Shown: positions 1-11,677, counted from the first letter of the stretch. The stretch is DNA of 64,000 nt from Terana coerulea (GCA_024811115.1 JAKOGH010000652.1:1-64000); one strand, 5' to 3'. The notes: generated from the sequence alone by a model not told the origin. A program made the numbers and translations.

Positions 1-258
1 TATTAAAGTGGTTGAAGCGCTATTTTCTCGCCCAACCCCTTCCTGGTTTTCATCTCCCTTCCATTCCTTTTCCCTTCTCCCCTCGCTGCTTTGACGGTAA
101 GTCTTCCCAAGGCCTCGTTTTCCTCGCCCGCCGCGACTTACTCGTTTCTCTTCATTAGCGGTCACTCACTTAAACCCGCCCCAGTCTTTACACCCACCTC
201 AGCTCGAGCACCCACTCTCTTTGCGTCAAAGCCCCTACGATCCTACCAGAAAGCCAAC

Positions 259-1312
259 ATGTTCAACTTCATCACCCTCGCCACCCTCTCCCTCTCCGCT
301 ATCTCGGCCGTCACCGGCGCTGCCATCCCCGCAGTCCGCAGGGATGCGGCCTCCTATGACCAGGCTCACCTTGAGGTGCGTTTTTGCGCTTTTCACAGCG
401 CATACAGCCACCTTAACATTTGTATATTAGCCGTATGCCACCTACAGCACCCGTTACACTGCGCTGAGCTGCGCGTCTCAGCACGGCACCCAGTTCTTCT
501 CTGACTGCTGCCACCCTCTGCTGGTTTGTACTTGTTATGGTTTGGCACGCTTGTCACGCTCACCATAACCTGCTGCAGATCGGGCAGACCCTGCAGAACA
601 ACCGCAAGGCGTACTGCACCCCTGGCAGCGCGTCGTCCTCCGCCACCTCTGCCGCGGCTACTCCCACTGAGTCGGATGATTCCGAGGACTGCGACGATGA
701 GGAGTCTTCCTCTGCCGTCCCTAGCGCGACCCCGGCGCCCTCCTCGGCCGCTACCCCCGCTTCGACTGCGGTTGCCACCTCCAGCGCGGTTAACAACGCT
801 GCTCCTGCTCCTTCCAAGTCCACCGCTGCCCCTAGCTCTTCCAAGGCTGCTGCCAGCTCCTCTAAGGCCGCTCCTTCAACTACGTCAGCTGCTGCCGGCC
901 CTCTCAACACTGGCCAGTACGTCGCATTCCAAAACCTTACTTGGGACCTGTGACTGACTCTTTCACAGTGCTACCTGGTTCCTCCAGCACAACACCGCCG
1001 GCGCTTGCGGTACTGTCCACCAGGATACTGACAAGGTCATTGCCTTGGATTCTGCTATCTACGACAACGGCGCCCACTGTGGAAAGTCTATCCAGCTCAC
1101 GAACATCAAGACTGGTGCAACTACCGTTGCCGTAGTCGCTGATGAGTGCCCCACTTGTGTGAGCGACCTGTCCATCGACTTGTCGCAGGGTGCCTTCTCT
1201 TCGGTGACCAACGGGGACTTCGACCTCGGCGAGTTTGATGGTACGTACATTACTTTATCACTGGCGAATTTTGTCGCTGAAGCGCTCTACAGTCGCTTGG
1301 AAGTTCATTTAA
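259..1312 (+). CDS. Secreted protein with C-terminal double-psi beta-barrel domain
   Basis: Five exons (259-375, 431-523, 579-916, 969-1240, 1293-1312) give a 279-residue protein in one frame. Residues 1-20 form a signal peptide (hydrophobic core ending SAVTGA), followed by a probable KEX-type site (VRRDA). A short Cys-containing module follows (CASQHG, SDCCHPL, AYCTPG), then about 90 residues of Ser/Ala/Pro-rich, probably O-glycosylated linker, then a domain starting HATWFLQHNTAGACG and ending GEFDVAWKFI. That domain has the expansin/RlpA/barwin-like double-psi barrel signature (TAGACG, DECPTC, DLS, closing W). In fungi such proteins sit at the cell wall and bind or loosen polysaccharide, usually without proven enzyme activity. 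The last exon was chosen because it restores the family's closing strand; a longer read-through after 1240 does not. The upstream 100 bases are pyrimidine-rich, as in strongly expressed fungal genes. Confidence 0.85.
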
Positions 1313-1952
1313 ACTTCCTCTTCTGCCTGTTTTCTCCTTCCCACTTCACTTTCCATTCCTTGGTGTGTGGGGCTAGTCCCCGCGGCAGGTATCTGGCCGG
1401 CTGAGCGAGATGCGGCAAAGAGCAAATTTACGAGACTAACGACCCAGGCGGCGGTAGCCTCCCGATTCCCCTCGATGGTCCGCACCCTCGTTACGCTGTC
1501 CTTGATGTGATGCCTGTAACCTGCTTTGTGATATTGCTGTCTCGCGTTCTGTGAATTTCTCTCGTCTGTCAGTTGCATTATTCTTTTTTATCGTATATAT
1601 CACACGCGTATTATGCGCCATTCATGTTTGTAGCTAGTTCTATTTGCATGCAATGGGCATACGGTCGTGTTCAACGTTAAACTATCTTGTGTGTATCAGT
1701 TGATCGAGGGAAATGAGCGAGCTTCATTCAAGTCGCAGGTCCCAGGTGGATGTATATGCACTGTCAAGATGCATATCTCTTGCTTCGCAGACTTCCGGAC
1801 GGGGTTGTAGATCCTGTTTGCCGGGTGATATTTGCACAGAATATCTGTCGTACACAATGTACAGTACTTGGCTTCCATCAAAGAGTAAGGAAGCGTGTGG
1901 GGGCAGTAGCCAGTCCCGCAATGGCACCGTATGATACGCTTTGACTTCGAGT
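1313..1952. other. Intergenic, convergent gene ends
   Basis: This stretch lies between the 3' end of the secreted double-psi protein and the 3' end of the csm3-like gene. I see only short overlapping reading frames without family resemblance, and no RNA gene or repeat. It probably contains the two 3' untranslated regions. Confidence 0.5.
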
Positions 1953-3415
1953 TCATAGGTACATCTCATCCCAGCCCTCGTCGTTCGTAGCTCGCTGTTC
2001 CTCGCGCGGTGCACCTTCACCCTCACCCTCACCCTCACGCGCACCTGTGCTCTGCTTTGAAGTAGGAGTCACCGCCAACTGCCAGTGAGAGCCCTTTAGC
2101 GGCACCGCGGCTGTAGGCTTGGCGGTAACAGCCTGCTCCTGCTCGTACTCCCGGACGACGTCCCACATGTCCTCGTCCTCGTCGTCCGCTGTCGGCTTCC
2201 GTGGCACCGCAGCAGCGGGGGTACGTCCTCAAAGTCGTTAAACGCGTCCCACATCGCCTGGTCGTCGTCTGCGGCCGGCGCGGCCGGTTTTGGGTTCGGG
2301 CGGGTGCTGGGTGCACTGGAGGCCGCGGCGGTCAGGCGCATATCTTCTTCCTCGCGCAGCATCGCGTCGATGTCGAAGTCGTCGTCGGGGTACTCCGACG
2401 CGGACGAGGGGCGGTCGTCGGCGGCGCGCTCGACGCGGGGCTCGAGGACCGTTGCCCCTGGTCGTCGTCCGCGGCCGCCTCTGGTTGTTTCGCAGCGGCA
2501 GCTGGCTGCGCGTGGTCGGCATCTTCGTCATCGTTGTCGCTGTCCTCGTCTTGGGATTCCAAAGGGTCTTGTTCCGGTGCGCGGCCGTTGATGAGGCCCT
2601 TCGCTTCATCGCGCCATTGGCCGACGGCATTCTAGTAGAGAGAAAGGCTTAATGATTATCGAACTGTGGTGTGGTTGGGAGACGTACGTGCATGCGCTTC
2701 GAGTGACAAAGCTTCTCAATTCGTTGCACTGAGTCATTGAATGGTGTTTTTGGATACATTTTATGTGACCAAAATTGGTACACCTGCAACAGCGTGTTGA
2801 GGTCTGATACCTAGATTTCGGTTAATAAACGTGCGGAGACTATGCATAACACACACGCACCTCATGGCCTTTTCCTCTTGGCTTGAAGTTCTCAGAAGTC
2901 TTCACCAGCGCAGGGAACCCGTCTTTCCCCAGCAAGCGTGCCTCGTCCAGTCTCGCAGGCTGCCTCCGCTTCTTCTTCCCTCCCTCCCCAGGCTCGTCAT
3001 CGTCGTCCTTCCTCTTCTTCCCAGAATCTGCGTCGTCGTCGAGATCCCGCCCTGGCGAGCTGCTCGGCAGGACCTGATGCGGCGTCAGCGCCGGGGCCCG
3101 CCTCGCATGCTGGGAGTCCGCCTGCCGGCGGAGCTGCTCGATGTCCAGCGCGGGTGCCAGATCGCCGATCTCGTCGTCATCCGGGATATCATCAAACAGC
3201 GCATCGACGTCCACGGTCTTCTTCGGCGTGCGGGGCTTGCGAGACGGTGCAGTAGCAGGCGGATTATCCTCCTCGTCAGACGATAGGAAGAGCGACGTGC
3301 GCCGCCGCTTGGCGGGCGATGGACGCGCCGAGCGCGGCGGTGTTGCGGACTCGCTCGCTGTGGCACGCGGTGGTGACGGTACAACGGGCTCGTCCCAGAT
3401 GTTGTCGAGGTCCAT
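1953..3415 (-). CDS. csm3: Replication fork protection protein Csm3/Swi3 (Tipin homologue)
   Basis: Partner of Tof1/Swi1/Timeless in the fork-protection complex, acting in the nucleus at stalled forks and in checkpoint signalling. Exon 1 (3415-2861) begins MDLDNIWDEP, has an acidic and basic disordered N-terminus, and ends in the Swi3 domain block RLLGKDGFPALVK plus KPRGKGHE. Exon 2 (2810-2688) continues it with DLNTLLQVYQFWSHKMYP and IEKLCHSKRMH, the family core. Exon 3 starts at 2631 with an acidic tail containing two MWD-centred motifs (DDQAMWDAFNDFED and DEDMWDVVREYE) and ending GWDEMYL. Within exon 3 the frame is broken twice, at C4 (2455-2458) and G5 (2217-2221) on the plus strand. Adding one base to each run gives one continuous acidic tail, so assembly error is more likely than loss. 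It is divergently placed 242 bp from ntm1. Confidence 0.85.
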
Positions 3416-3657
3416 GTTGTGGGTCTGGCTTGGTTGGTGGACGTGTCAACGAAATGAGCGCGTCTCGCCAACGCGTTATTTGGCCTTGTTTGCCTCTTCT
3501 TGAGGGTGCCGACAAAGCGCTTCTCGGCTTTGCCGACTGAAAGTCTAGAGACGACCATCCCATACACCGAGTCTGCCTACGTACTCTACATACCTAGGGA
3601 GACAGGACTGAACGTATTTCTGACCACTGAGACTTATACTCGCTATTGATCTGCACC

Positions 3658-4699
3658 ATGGCCACGACAACCGGGACAAAACCAGAGGCTGAGCCAGATG
3701 TGCAAGACGGCATCGAGTACTGGAATAACCAGGAGGCTAGCTACGACGGCGTACTCGGTGAGCTCTCACCATGCTCAAAAGGTCGCCCATTGGAGTGACC
3801 GGGGCATATTTTAGGTGGTTTCGGAAACGGGGTAAGCATTTACCTATTGGCTTTTTATTGCAGGCTGACATACTACAATTATAGTCCCTTCCGCGCGTAG
3901 ACGCACTCGGCTCACGCCAGTTCCTTATGCACCTCCGCCCAGACCTCTGCACCGTCCCATCCGCCGTGCGTCCCCTCGCCGCCTCCGCAAAGCCCGCGCG
4001 CCGCATACGCGCAGTCGACGTCGGCGCGGGCGTCGGACGGGTTACGGCGGACGTCCTCCTGCACCTGGTGGACGACGTCGTGCTGCTGGAGCCCGTCAGT
4101 ATCTTCATCCAAGAAGCGTACCGCCGCGGCATGGGTAGCGCAGACGGGACGCTGGTTGAAGACGGCGTGCATGGTCGCTGGAAGGGCGTGCGTGACCAGA
4201 CGAAGAGCGTGACGCTTGTCCAGGGAACCCTGCAGGCGTTCAATCCGTCAGATCCGCTGCAGGACACGAAGCTCGTCGGCAGAGTCGGGTGGTCACCGGA
4301 AGGTAGCATAACTGGCGACGCGCAGTCGAACTTTGACGTGATATGGTGCCAGTGGTGTCTCGGCCATTTGAGCGACGTGGACCTGGTGGCATTTTTCCGG
4401 AGGTGCAAGGAGGCGATGAGGGACGCGGATAGCAGTGTAATTGTGGTGAAGGAGAATCTTTGCCAGGATGCGGACGATGGGAGCGCGGTAACTCTGTTCG
4501 ACGAGAGCGACTCGAGCCTGACGAGGTCAGTAGTGGCTTTGCATGTACTCGACGGCGGCTGATATTCGTGACTATACTGCAGATCGGACAAGGCATGGAA
4601 AAGGCATTTACTCAAGCAGGCTTGACTCTGGTGCACGAACAGCTGCAGCGTGGGTTTCCTGTGGGACTGTACGATGTCAAAATGTATGCACTGCGATAA
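3658..4699 (+). CDS. ntm1: Protein N-terminal methyltransferase (NTMT1/Tae1 family)
   Basis: S-adenosylmethionine-dependent enzyme that methylates the alpha-amino group of proteins starting X-Pro-Lys, such as ribosomal proteins, in cytosol and nucleus. Exons are 3658-3757, 3815-3831 (17 nt), 3885-4525 and 4583-4699. Visible family motifs: GIEYWNNQEASYDGVLGGFG near the start, the SAM-binding DVGAGVGRVT, the characteristic FDVIWCQWCLGHLSD, and VVKEN. The start ATG has a good context (ACCATGG). In the last exon the conserved SDKAW is followed by a frame break in the A4 run at 4599-4602. One more A gives SDKAWKKAFTQAGL and continues to the expected C-terminus YDVKMYALR. Exon lengths sum to 875 nt, one short of a multiple of three, which fits a single missing base. 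About 291 residues, somewhat longer than the human enzyme because of an insertion around residues 95-150. Confidence 0.9.
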
Positions 4700-4940
4700 T
4701 CACACACATGCTCACAGCAGACACTGCTTCAAGTAAGCACATCTCACAGCAAGGTGGATTGCCAGACAGCAGCTACATATACACTTGTTGAGAAAAGAAA
4801 GGCAACATCACAATCCGTAGAAATACAGTCAAAAGGAAAGGAATAGTGAAAACTGCAGCGGAAGTAAAGTAGGCCCCAAACAACAAAGATTCCAAACTCA
4901 AGCACCAAAAGTGAACAGCACCCCAAAGTCTATAATACTA

Positions 4941-6076
4941 CTACCGCACGAGCTGCGCTGCGTCGGTGTCACGAGCGAGAACGGCGTCGCTGAGGCTGTT
5001 CCGCCGTCTGATGTCGGCACGCTCCTTCAGCGACGGGAACGAGCTCTGGAGGACGTGTTCGAGCTGCGGCCAAATCTCGTCAGAGGTCGCTCCTTTCAGC
5101 GTCACCAGCGCTGTGCCGTTCGCCGCCCGGCTACCATAATACGACAAGAGCGGAGACGTCGCTTCGTAAAACTTGCCCAAGCGGCGGGCGAAGATCTCCT
5201 GTATTTATGTTGAGATCGGCTGGAGAGAGGGTCAAGTCAAGAGACGTACAGGGTTGTCATCCGGCCGCTTCGTCAACGGTTCGCCCGTCTCGTCGTCGAG
5301 GCCAGCAACTTTTGGTGGGTTGTAGGAAAGGTTGTAGACCCTTCCGGAGGGTAGGTGGACCCAGCGGTCCGAGATGCGGCTCAAGATGATTTCGTCTGCG
5401 ACGTCGACGTTGACAACCAGACTAAGTGGTGTCTTCTGTTGTCTATGGAACGAATGCTGTTTAGCTCGGAGTGGGATTAGGATGGGACGTATATGCGCAC
5501 CGCAGGTGTTCGTCCAAAAGCTTCCCTTGGCCCAATGTCCGAGGGAATCCATCTAATATCCAATGCTGCGTCCTATGAGTGAATGGGCTTCCCACTAAAG
5601 CTGAGAAGACGTACCTTATTATGCAGCAAATCTAATCTACTCGTAACAACCTTAAGCATAATGTCATCCGAGATGAGACCGCCTGCCGCGACGATCTCTT
5701 CCGCCATTCGTCCCACCTCCGTCCTATGCACCAAGTCAGTTTCTCATTCTATCGGTATCATGCTTGGGACGCACCGTTCTGCAATATGCTGCCTCAGCAG
5801 GTCTCCCGTCGACAAGCTCAAGATCTCGTACTTCTTGACGAGCCTGCTTGAAAGCGTGCCCTTGCCCGCACCCGGCTTCCCGAACATCAACATCCGCAAC
5901 ATCTTCCCTCCCTCCGGGTCCGCGGTCGTCTCGCGGACGGCCCCCAGGCTGAACGGCAGGGCCTTGTGCGATGTGGACGAGCCGCCGAACGCCCGGCGCG
6001 CGCCATGCGCGGCGGGGGCGCGGTGCGGCCGCAGGGCCGGCGGAAGCAACGAGGGGCGGGCGACGAGGACGGACAT
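4941..6076 (-). CDS. adk2: Mitochondrial adenylate kinase (GTP:AMP phosphotransferase, AK3 type)
   Basis: Phosphotransfer between nucleoside triphosphate and AMP in the mitochondrial matrix. Five exons (6076-5775, 5723-5615, 5565-5501, 5442-5250, 5198-4941) join without a frame problem into 308 residues. The start at 6076 was preferred because it opens an Arg/Ala-rich, acid-free targeting sequence ([17 protein letters not shown]). Domains in order: P-loop [18 protein letters not shown]-binding [20 protein letters not shown], a long LID segment ([19 protein letters not shown]) without zinc cysteines, and [16 protein letters not shown]. The lack of LID cysteines and the [11 protein letters not shown] pattern match eukaryotic mitochondrial AK3/Adk2 rather than cytosolic Adk1. 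Whether it prefers GTP cannot be told from sequence alone. Confidence 0.92.
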
Positions 6077-6758
6077 GCACAGGGCGAGGACGGCGAGGGG
6101 AGGAACCAGAGACGGTGCTGGGGCGGTACGCGGCGCATAAGCTTTATGGCTCCCCAAAACCCAAGGAAATGACGATGATGGCCGCACCTAAAGTTTGTAA
6201 TCGTTCGACCGCAGGCACGCCAATTCAAAGCGTAAGCGCCTGCGTTTACAGGCGAGCTGGTGCAATCAGCCTGGTCGCGATCTTTGCGCAGAAAATTAGG
6301 AGACTTTATGTGCACGCTCAGGCCGCAAAGAAGGATTCAGAGAACAAGGATGAAGGAAGAGAGAGGGGGGGAGTTGTGCTCACTCGTATATACGCAGCGG
6401 CTGTGATCTTGAGGGACTGTGCGAAAACTCCTTTGCGCCCAGTCATGATCACGAGCACGAATCCATCAGCAATCCCGCCGCCGTGAGCCGAGACTCGTCG
6501 TCATCCATAGCACGAAGCAGTAGAAAGATTGCATACAAATTGCGTAGAACTTTGCACGGACAGCCAGGGCTGGTAGGAATTGCACTGCAACGTAACTGAA
6601 AGAAATGCTGGCATGATACATATGCAGTACGGTACTCGTCCCCAGCGAGAGAACCGAGCGTACAAGCTTTTGACCCGTTCTTCTCTTCTTCGTTCGGAAC
6701 GGTCCACAACAATCCACACGAGCGAAGTTATGTATTGACACCCTTCCTATCAATGTAG
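6077..6758. other. Intergenic, promoter side of adk2
   Basis: Between the start of the mitochondrial adenylate kinase gene and the 3' end of the Coq11-like gene. Only weak short reading frames are present on both strands. No RNA gene, repeat or recognisable coding segment was seen. Confidence 0.5.
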
Positions 6759-8049
6759 CTATGTAGGACTTGGACCGTCACTTTCCATGGGCTGGCCCTT
6801 CTGCGTCCACCCTATCAGCCTCCGCATTTCTGCCACATCCACTACGCCCCGCACGTCCGCTCTGTCGCTATCCGCAGCAACGCATATCGCCTCTGCAACG
6901 TGGTCCACGTGAATGGGTGGGATCGTAAGCGCGTTGGCCATCGAGTCCAGCGGACTCGGTGAGACAAGAGAGGACTGAGATGCTGGACGTGGACCCAGAC
7001 CGGCGATGGAACGGAGGAAGCCTGACGGCGTCGGGATCCCCGGCGGGACCTTAGAATGGAGGGACGCTGAGAGGTCCAGCAACGCCGCGACTGGAGACGT
7101 GAGCGGGCGGAAGTGAGGATGGTATATGAGGCCTGGTCGGTCAGTAATCGCACCAAATGAATAGATGAGTTCGTCAATGCCTCATCAATGAAAGGCGTGG
7201 TGTACGCACTCGGTCGCATATACACACCACGACACTCGGGCACGCTCGCCGTCATGCGCTCAATACCAAGCTCGGCCTCGCGCTTGGTCTCGACGTATCG
7301 CGCGGAGATGAACGGCCGGAAGATGTCTTCTGCGGAGACATACACGAACGCACGGGGTCTGTCCAATGACACGTCGGGCTTGCTCGACACGAAGGCTTCA
7401 CAGACACGGAGGGCTACGAGAGTTCCATTCAAGAACTCAATTCAGCGCATACCTGGGAATCACGTACCCGTGTCGCGATTCAGCTCGTCATACCCGCCTG
7501 CCTTCGCACGTTCCTCCAATGGATTGCTGCTCGCGAAGGGCAAAGGTAGCGCCCTGGCCAACGCCGCAAGGTCGCCGTTCTTCAGTGCATTCTTGTATCG
7601 CGCATCCTCCAGCAGTGTTCCGATGGTGTGCACGACTGCTGTCTGCCCCGACAGGAGGTGCGCGTATGTCTCCGGACGCAGCGCGTCCGCTTTCTGCCAG
7701 TTCACCTGTAGGCCAAGAAATGAACGCATAATGAGCCTATGTTGCGAGTGCGCGCAAGGAGGAAGGCAACACTTTGGATGTCCACGCCGGTGAGTGGCCC
7801 TTTGGCGTCGTGTACGGTTTCCCGGACGAGCTAGAGTGGGGACGGGCTGTGGGCGTGCTGCCGGACGCTACGCCATGTGGGGGGGACGAACCTTATGCTG
7901 GTAACCTGGAAGCCGCGTGCCAGGGCTGTCTTACACACGGCCGAGCCTGCTCAATTTCCTCAGCGCTGCTCGATATTCGCGGGAAGAGGCAACCTACCCA
8001 CGAAGCCATTCCCTCCTACCACTAATATTTTTTGCACCAGGGGTCCCAT
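6759..8049 (-). CDS. coq11: Coq11/YLR290C-like mitochondrial NAD(P)-binding protein
   Basis: Atypical short-chain dehydrogenase linked to the coenzyme Q synthesis complex on the matrix side of the inner membrane. The first exon (8049-7998) encodes MGPLVQKILVVGGNGFVG, the Rossmann GxxGxxG turn. The following exons give SAVCKTALARGFQVTSI, then SSSGKPYTTPKGHSPAW, VNWQKADALRPETYAHLL, VVHTIGTLLEDARYKNAL, NRDTALRVCEAF and FVYVSAEDIFRP...YVETKREAE, ending GVVDVAEMRRLI before the stop. The order of blocks matches yeast YLR290C (GGNGFLG, VVHSLGILLEN, YISADKGF, YINSKREAE). An intron running from 7467 to about 7414 joins NRDT to ALRVCEAF cleanly. No obvious N-terminal presequence is seen in the ATG-initiated form. 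Exon edges between 7774 and 7997 are by splice-signal reading and could shift slightly. Confidence 0.85.
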
Positions 8050-8278
8050 GAGTGAGTTGCACAGAAGGCAGCGTTGAGATTGTGCAACAGGAGTCGAGGC
8101 CGGCCAAAGAATTGGGGACTTTCAGCAATGAGCAATGCAGCAAAGGAGAGTATGTAATGTATGGAGTCCTCCGGTAGGACGGCAGTGGTGAGTGACACAC
8201 TCATCGAGCCAGTCTCGGTGGGCAGCACCCTTGAAAGTCTCCCAAGTACATATATGTTAAGCTCATGTAGCTTATGCA

Positions 8279-8366
8279 TGCCCCATGGCTAAGTTGGTTA
8301 CAGCGTCCGACTGTTATGCTTACGCAATAAATCGGAAGGTCGTGAGTTCGAGCCTCACTGGGGCAG
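8279..8366 (+). tRNA. tRNA-Asn(GTT) with intron
   Basis: Cloverleaf read directly: acceptor TGCCCCA pairs with TGGGGCA, with T8 and the D arm following. Anticodon stem TCCGA/TCGGA encloses CTGTTA..A with anticodon GTT. The T arm is GTGAG-TTCGAGC-CTCAC. A 14-nt intron (TGCTTACGCAATAA) lies after position 37, the canonical eukaryotic site. The body closely resembles eukaryotic tRNA-Asn (ATGGCTAAGTTGGTTA). CCA is not encoded and a T-rich tract (TTCTTTTCTTCCCTTT) follows, consistent with RNA polymerase III termination. Confidence 0.92.
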
Positions 8367-9653
8367 TTCTTTTCTTCCCTTTATTTTGATGCCAATGGGA
8401 GCGAGCGTATGAGTTAATGAGGCCACTAAAGCCTGATAAAGCTTACGAGCTAAGCGATTCGCGACCGACTTGCGGCGTGCGCTGAAGCTGAGCGGCAAAG
8501 AGAGGTCTGCTCAGTGCTGTGAGCAAGCGCTACACTCAAGCGTCTAAACGCCACAAGGCTGCAGCATGCCGAAAATGGCAGGGCACATGGTAGCGAGACT
8601 GGACTGCTTAGAGGGCGGTTTAAGGCGGTTTGACTATTGACTGTTGTTCCAAATTTATTAGAGAGTAGGCTTTAAACACAAGCTCTGAATAATAGTAGAT
8701 ATCATATTGTTGTCCACGAAAAAGTACTTAGTCGTGCTGCGTTGCTTCATCAATATTAATAATCATGACTCCACTAAATCGTAGCCAAAGTGATTATTCT
8801 GACGACAAGTGAATTCAAATAGAACGTCAAAACATGCCTAAAGAGGCATTGAATGGCTTAACGTGGACACAAGTTGGCTTCAAGCATATTCCTTTTCATA
8901 GGTTCTTGCCAGCCACTCATTTCTCCCTGACGAATTGCAGGCCTTGCTTGAGTTCATTTCAAGCAATGAGATCCATCAAAAATATGAGGACTGCACAAAT
9001 GTAAATATACATTTTCCTCTTGAAACAATTCTGGGACTACTCTACTTCCTTTGTTCGAGTCTTTCAGCTTGCGTCCTATATTTTTATGTAAGGCTCGCTG
9101 AAGGAAAGGCTATATAGCCAATATGTACGCCATTTGATAGCAATAGAGCTTCCTAACAGAGGGAAGAAGTGCCAGAAGATTCATGTGAAATATATACAAA
9201 TCAAGCCAACTTGCGACACGCTGAAAACAATACTCATACAGTAAGTCAGCCTGACTCGGATACGGATGCAACTCACAGTGAAGAGTACAGTATTAAAATC
9301 ATCCTATCTGAGATGCTGTGCATACTTGCTTCTAAGTACAAAGGTGCATTATGTAGCGACCCACTCCAAGAATACGACACTGAGCTTCACCTGCTACAGG
9401 TAAAGAGGAAATACAGCCACGCAGAAATTTGCAGGGTATATCGCATCTGCATGCAATCTATCCCGTAAGACACGGTGAATGAAACGAAGTCTAATATAAA
9501 GAAAGAGTTGTCAGAGAACTTGAATGCAGGAACATGGCGGCTCTGAGGAAGACGACGTCACAAGCACTCAAGCGCCCACAGCCCTACCTTACCTGCTGCG
9601 TGCAGTCATCCTCCATCCCCGTCCAGCTATACCTCAGCATCTTGTAGCTCAAC
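8367..9653. other. AT-rich gene-poor interval
   Basis: About 1.3 kb noticeably more AT-rich than neighbouring coding DNA. Reading frames of 60 and 99 codons (8935-9117 and 9169-9468) show no recognisable domain, codon bias or splice context. No terminal repeats or transposase motif were seen. It may be a decayed mobile element, but I cannot support that beyond composition. Confidence 0.4.
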
Positions 9654-10593
9654 ATGTCGGGTCAGGGTCAAAGAGAGAACATCTTTCCGACGCGTATGGC
9701 GTTGACGAACACGAAGCTGCGCCTCAAGGGAGCGCAGACGGGTCACTCTCTCCTGGCGAAGAAGCGAGATGCCCTGACAACTCGCTTCAGGGCCATCCTG
9801 CGGAAAGTGGATGAGGTCTGTGCATATGTGCTGGCTTGTAAGCGCGTGTATACTGAGGGTGTATGCGGCAATCTCTAGGCGAAGCGGAAGATGGGTAGAG
9901 TCATGCAGCTCGCATCCTTCTCCTTGGCTGAAGTAACGTACGCGACGGGGACATCTCCTACCTTGTTCAAGAACAAGCCAAGTCAGCATCTTTCAAAGTG
10001 AAGGCAAAGCAGGAGAACGTTTCAGGCGTCGTGCTACCCGCCTTCGAGGTTGACAGGGTAGCGGGCAGCGGTGCGTATTCAATCCGCTGACATCGTGTTT
10101 ATCTAATCCTTGGACATCTCTGCCGCAATTTACGTAGACTTCAATCTCACTGGTCTTGGCCGTGGAGGTCAACAGGTGCTGCGGTCGAAGGAAGTTTATG
10201 CGAAAGCGGTGGAAACTCTGGTCGAGCTCGCGTCGTTGCAAACCGCTTTCATGATCCTCGATGAAGTCATTCGCGCGACAAACCGCCGAGTGAACGCTAT
10301 CGAGCACGTTGTCATCCCCCGTTTGGAGAACACCATCAAGTACATTATGAGTGAGCTAGACGAGATGGACAGAGAGGAATTCTTCCGGTCGGTGCTTTCC
10401 CTCAGTTGTAGCCAAAACCGAGCTCACGTAGCTCAGGTTGAAGAAGGTTCAAGGGAAGAAGAAACGAGATGCGGAAACGGCGGAGAAGACGAAGGCGGCG
10501 GCCGTCAACGCCGGTACTCTCGACGATGCCACCATCATGCAACCAGCAACGGGTGATCTCCTGGGCGAGAAAGACGAGGATGTTATCTTCTAA
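9654..10593 (+). CDS. vma8: V-type proton ATPase subunit D
   Basis: Central-stalk subunit of the V1 sector, turning with the rotor to couple ATP hydrolysis to proton pumping at vacuole and endosome membranes. Exons 9654-9815, 9879-10070, 10138-10387 and 10437-10593. Family blocks: [20 protein letters not shown] at the start, [61 protein letters not shown], and [12 protein letters not shown] with [11 protein letters not shown]. The C-terminus is charged and ends EKDEDVIF. In exon 2 the frame breaks inside the G4 run at 9947-9950. One additional G turns YATGTSPT into [13 protein letters not shown], the expected sequence. Exon lengths total 761 nt, one short of a multiple of three, supporting a single missing base. 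Expected product 253 residues, normal for the family. Confidence 0.93.
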
Positions 10594-10906
10594 CTCTCAT
10601 ATCATGTCCATCTTCTCTGATTGCGAACCCAGCATCATCTTCAGAATTGTAGTGTCCTCTGAATATACCATTGCCACTCTGCACATTGTAACCAATGATA
10701 CATTTGTACAGTGAATAAGTGAGAGCGTCGTCTTAACGGACGGACACCACCTACCTCACCCCTTTACAACGTCGTGAAAGAACGGGCCGAAACGTCGCAT
10801 GAAGCATATCATGTGCAAAGCGTGCGCATACATACATGGATCGTTTTGGGGTTGCAATACGAAAGCCAGGGAGAGATAAGAACGAAAAAACCAAGGGAGA
10901 ATGAGT

Positions 10907-11677
10907 TTACTACAATCGGCATGAGGATTAGCTGTTGAATTGAATACAACTTGTGAACTCACGTCGACCATCTCGACATCAGCAGCCTCCTTCTTGCGGT
11001 TCTTGCGGTCAAGGATTGCCCGCCTACCAGCAAATGATTAACGCGGCCAATGGTAGCTTAGCTAGCAAGCGCACCTGTCCTTGTCCAACTTCACGGTGGT
11101 AATGACGACGTTGCTGGGGTGGATACCAATAGGCACCGACGAGCCGTTGGACTTGTCGCGCTGGACACGCTCAACGTGCACGACCCACTTCTTGCGGTAC
11201 ACTTGGGTGACCTTGCCTTCCCGACCCTTGTACTTGCCGCGAACGATCCGGACCTCGTCATCCTTGCGGATGGGTAGTGAACGAGTCTGCAATAACGCAA
11301 ATTGAGCGACCAGAGCTCAATGAGATGGTGGTTTCTTTCAGGATGTAATCCAGGAGGACGCACGTTGTGCTTGCCGCGGAGCTCCTTCGAGAGTGCTGAG
11401 GACATGATCTTGCGGCGGATGGAAGAAGGAGCATCGAAGTGCGCCTTGCGCGACTTGCGGCGGGAGGAGGAGACGTCTACATGCAGCAAAGCAAATGGAC
11501 ATACGTTTGTTAGCGAACAGTGCAGCCAGACCTCGCAACCCAAGCCAGATCAAATCCCGTCCTCATCCACATCCACTATGCTCCGAGCCCATCCACCCCC
11601 TTTCGCCTCTCCAAACGCACGGATTTCGACGGCAGAGCAGCAGAACAGCATAACCCACCCGGATTGAACTTGGCCAT
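10907..11677 (-). CDS. rpl26: 60S ribosomal protein L26 (uL24)
   Basis: Ribosomal large-subunit protein near the peptide exit tunnel, with a KOW motif. Exons 11677-11659, 11476-11364, 11286-11075, 11023-10963 and 10909-10907. The protein starts [20 protein letters not shown], continues [38 protein letters not shown] (KOW) and [19 protein letters not shown], and ends EAADVEMVD. Total 408 nt, 135 residues, in frame. The last intron has a strong GTGAGT donor, a CTAAT branch-like site and TAG acceptor, leaving a terminal exon that carries only the TAA stop. Without splicing the frame would add about 50 unrelated residues. It shares a 165-bp divergent promoter with FRG1 containing a telomere-repeat-like box. 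Confidence 0.95.

Noticed and set aside
2017..2040. CACCCT hexanucleotide repeat
   Set aside because: It encodes an EGEGEGEG stretch in the csm3 tail; a simple coding microsatellite, not a regulatory array.
2792..2810. CAGCGTGTTGAGGTC, identical over 15 bases to the transposon terminal repeat
   Set aside because: It lies inside the conserved Swi3 exon (coding DLNTLL on the other strand) and the match ends abruptly, so coincidence with a coding constraint is the better explanation.
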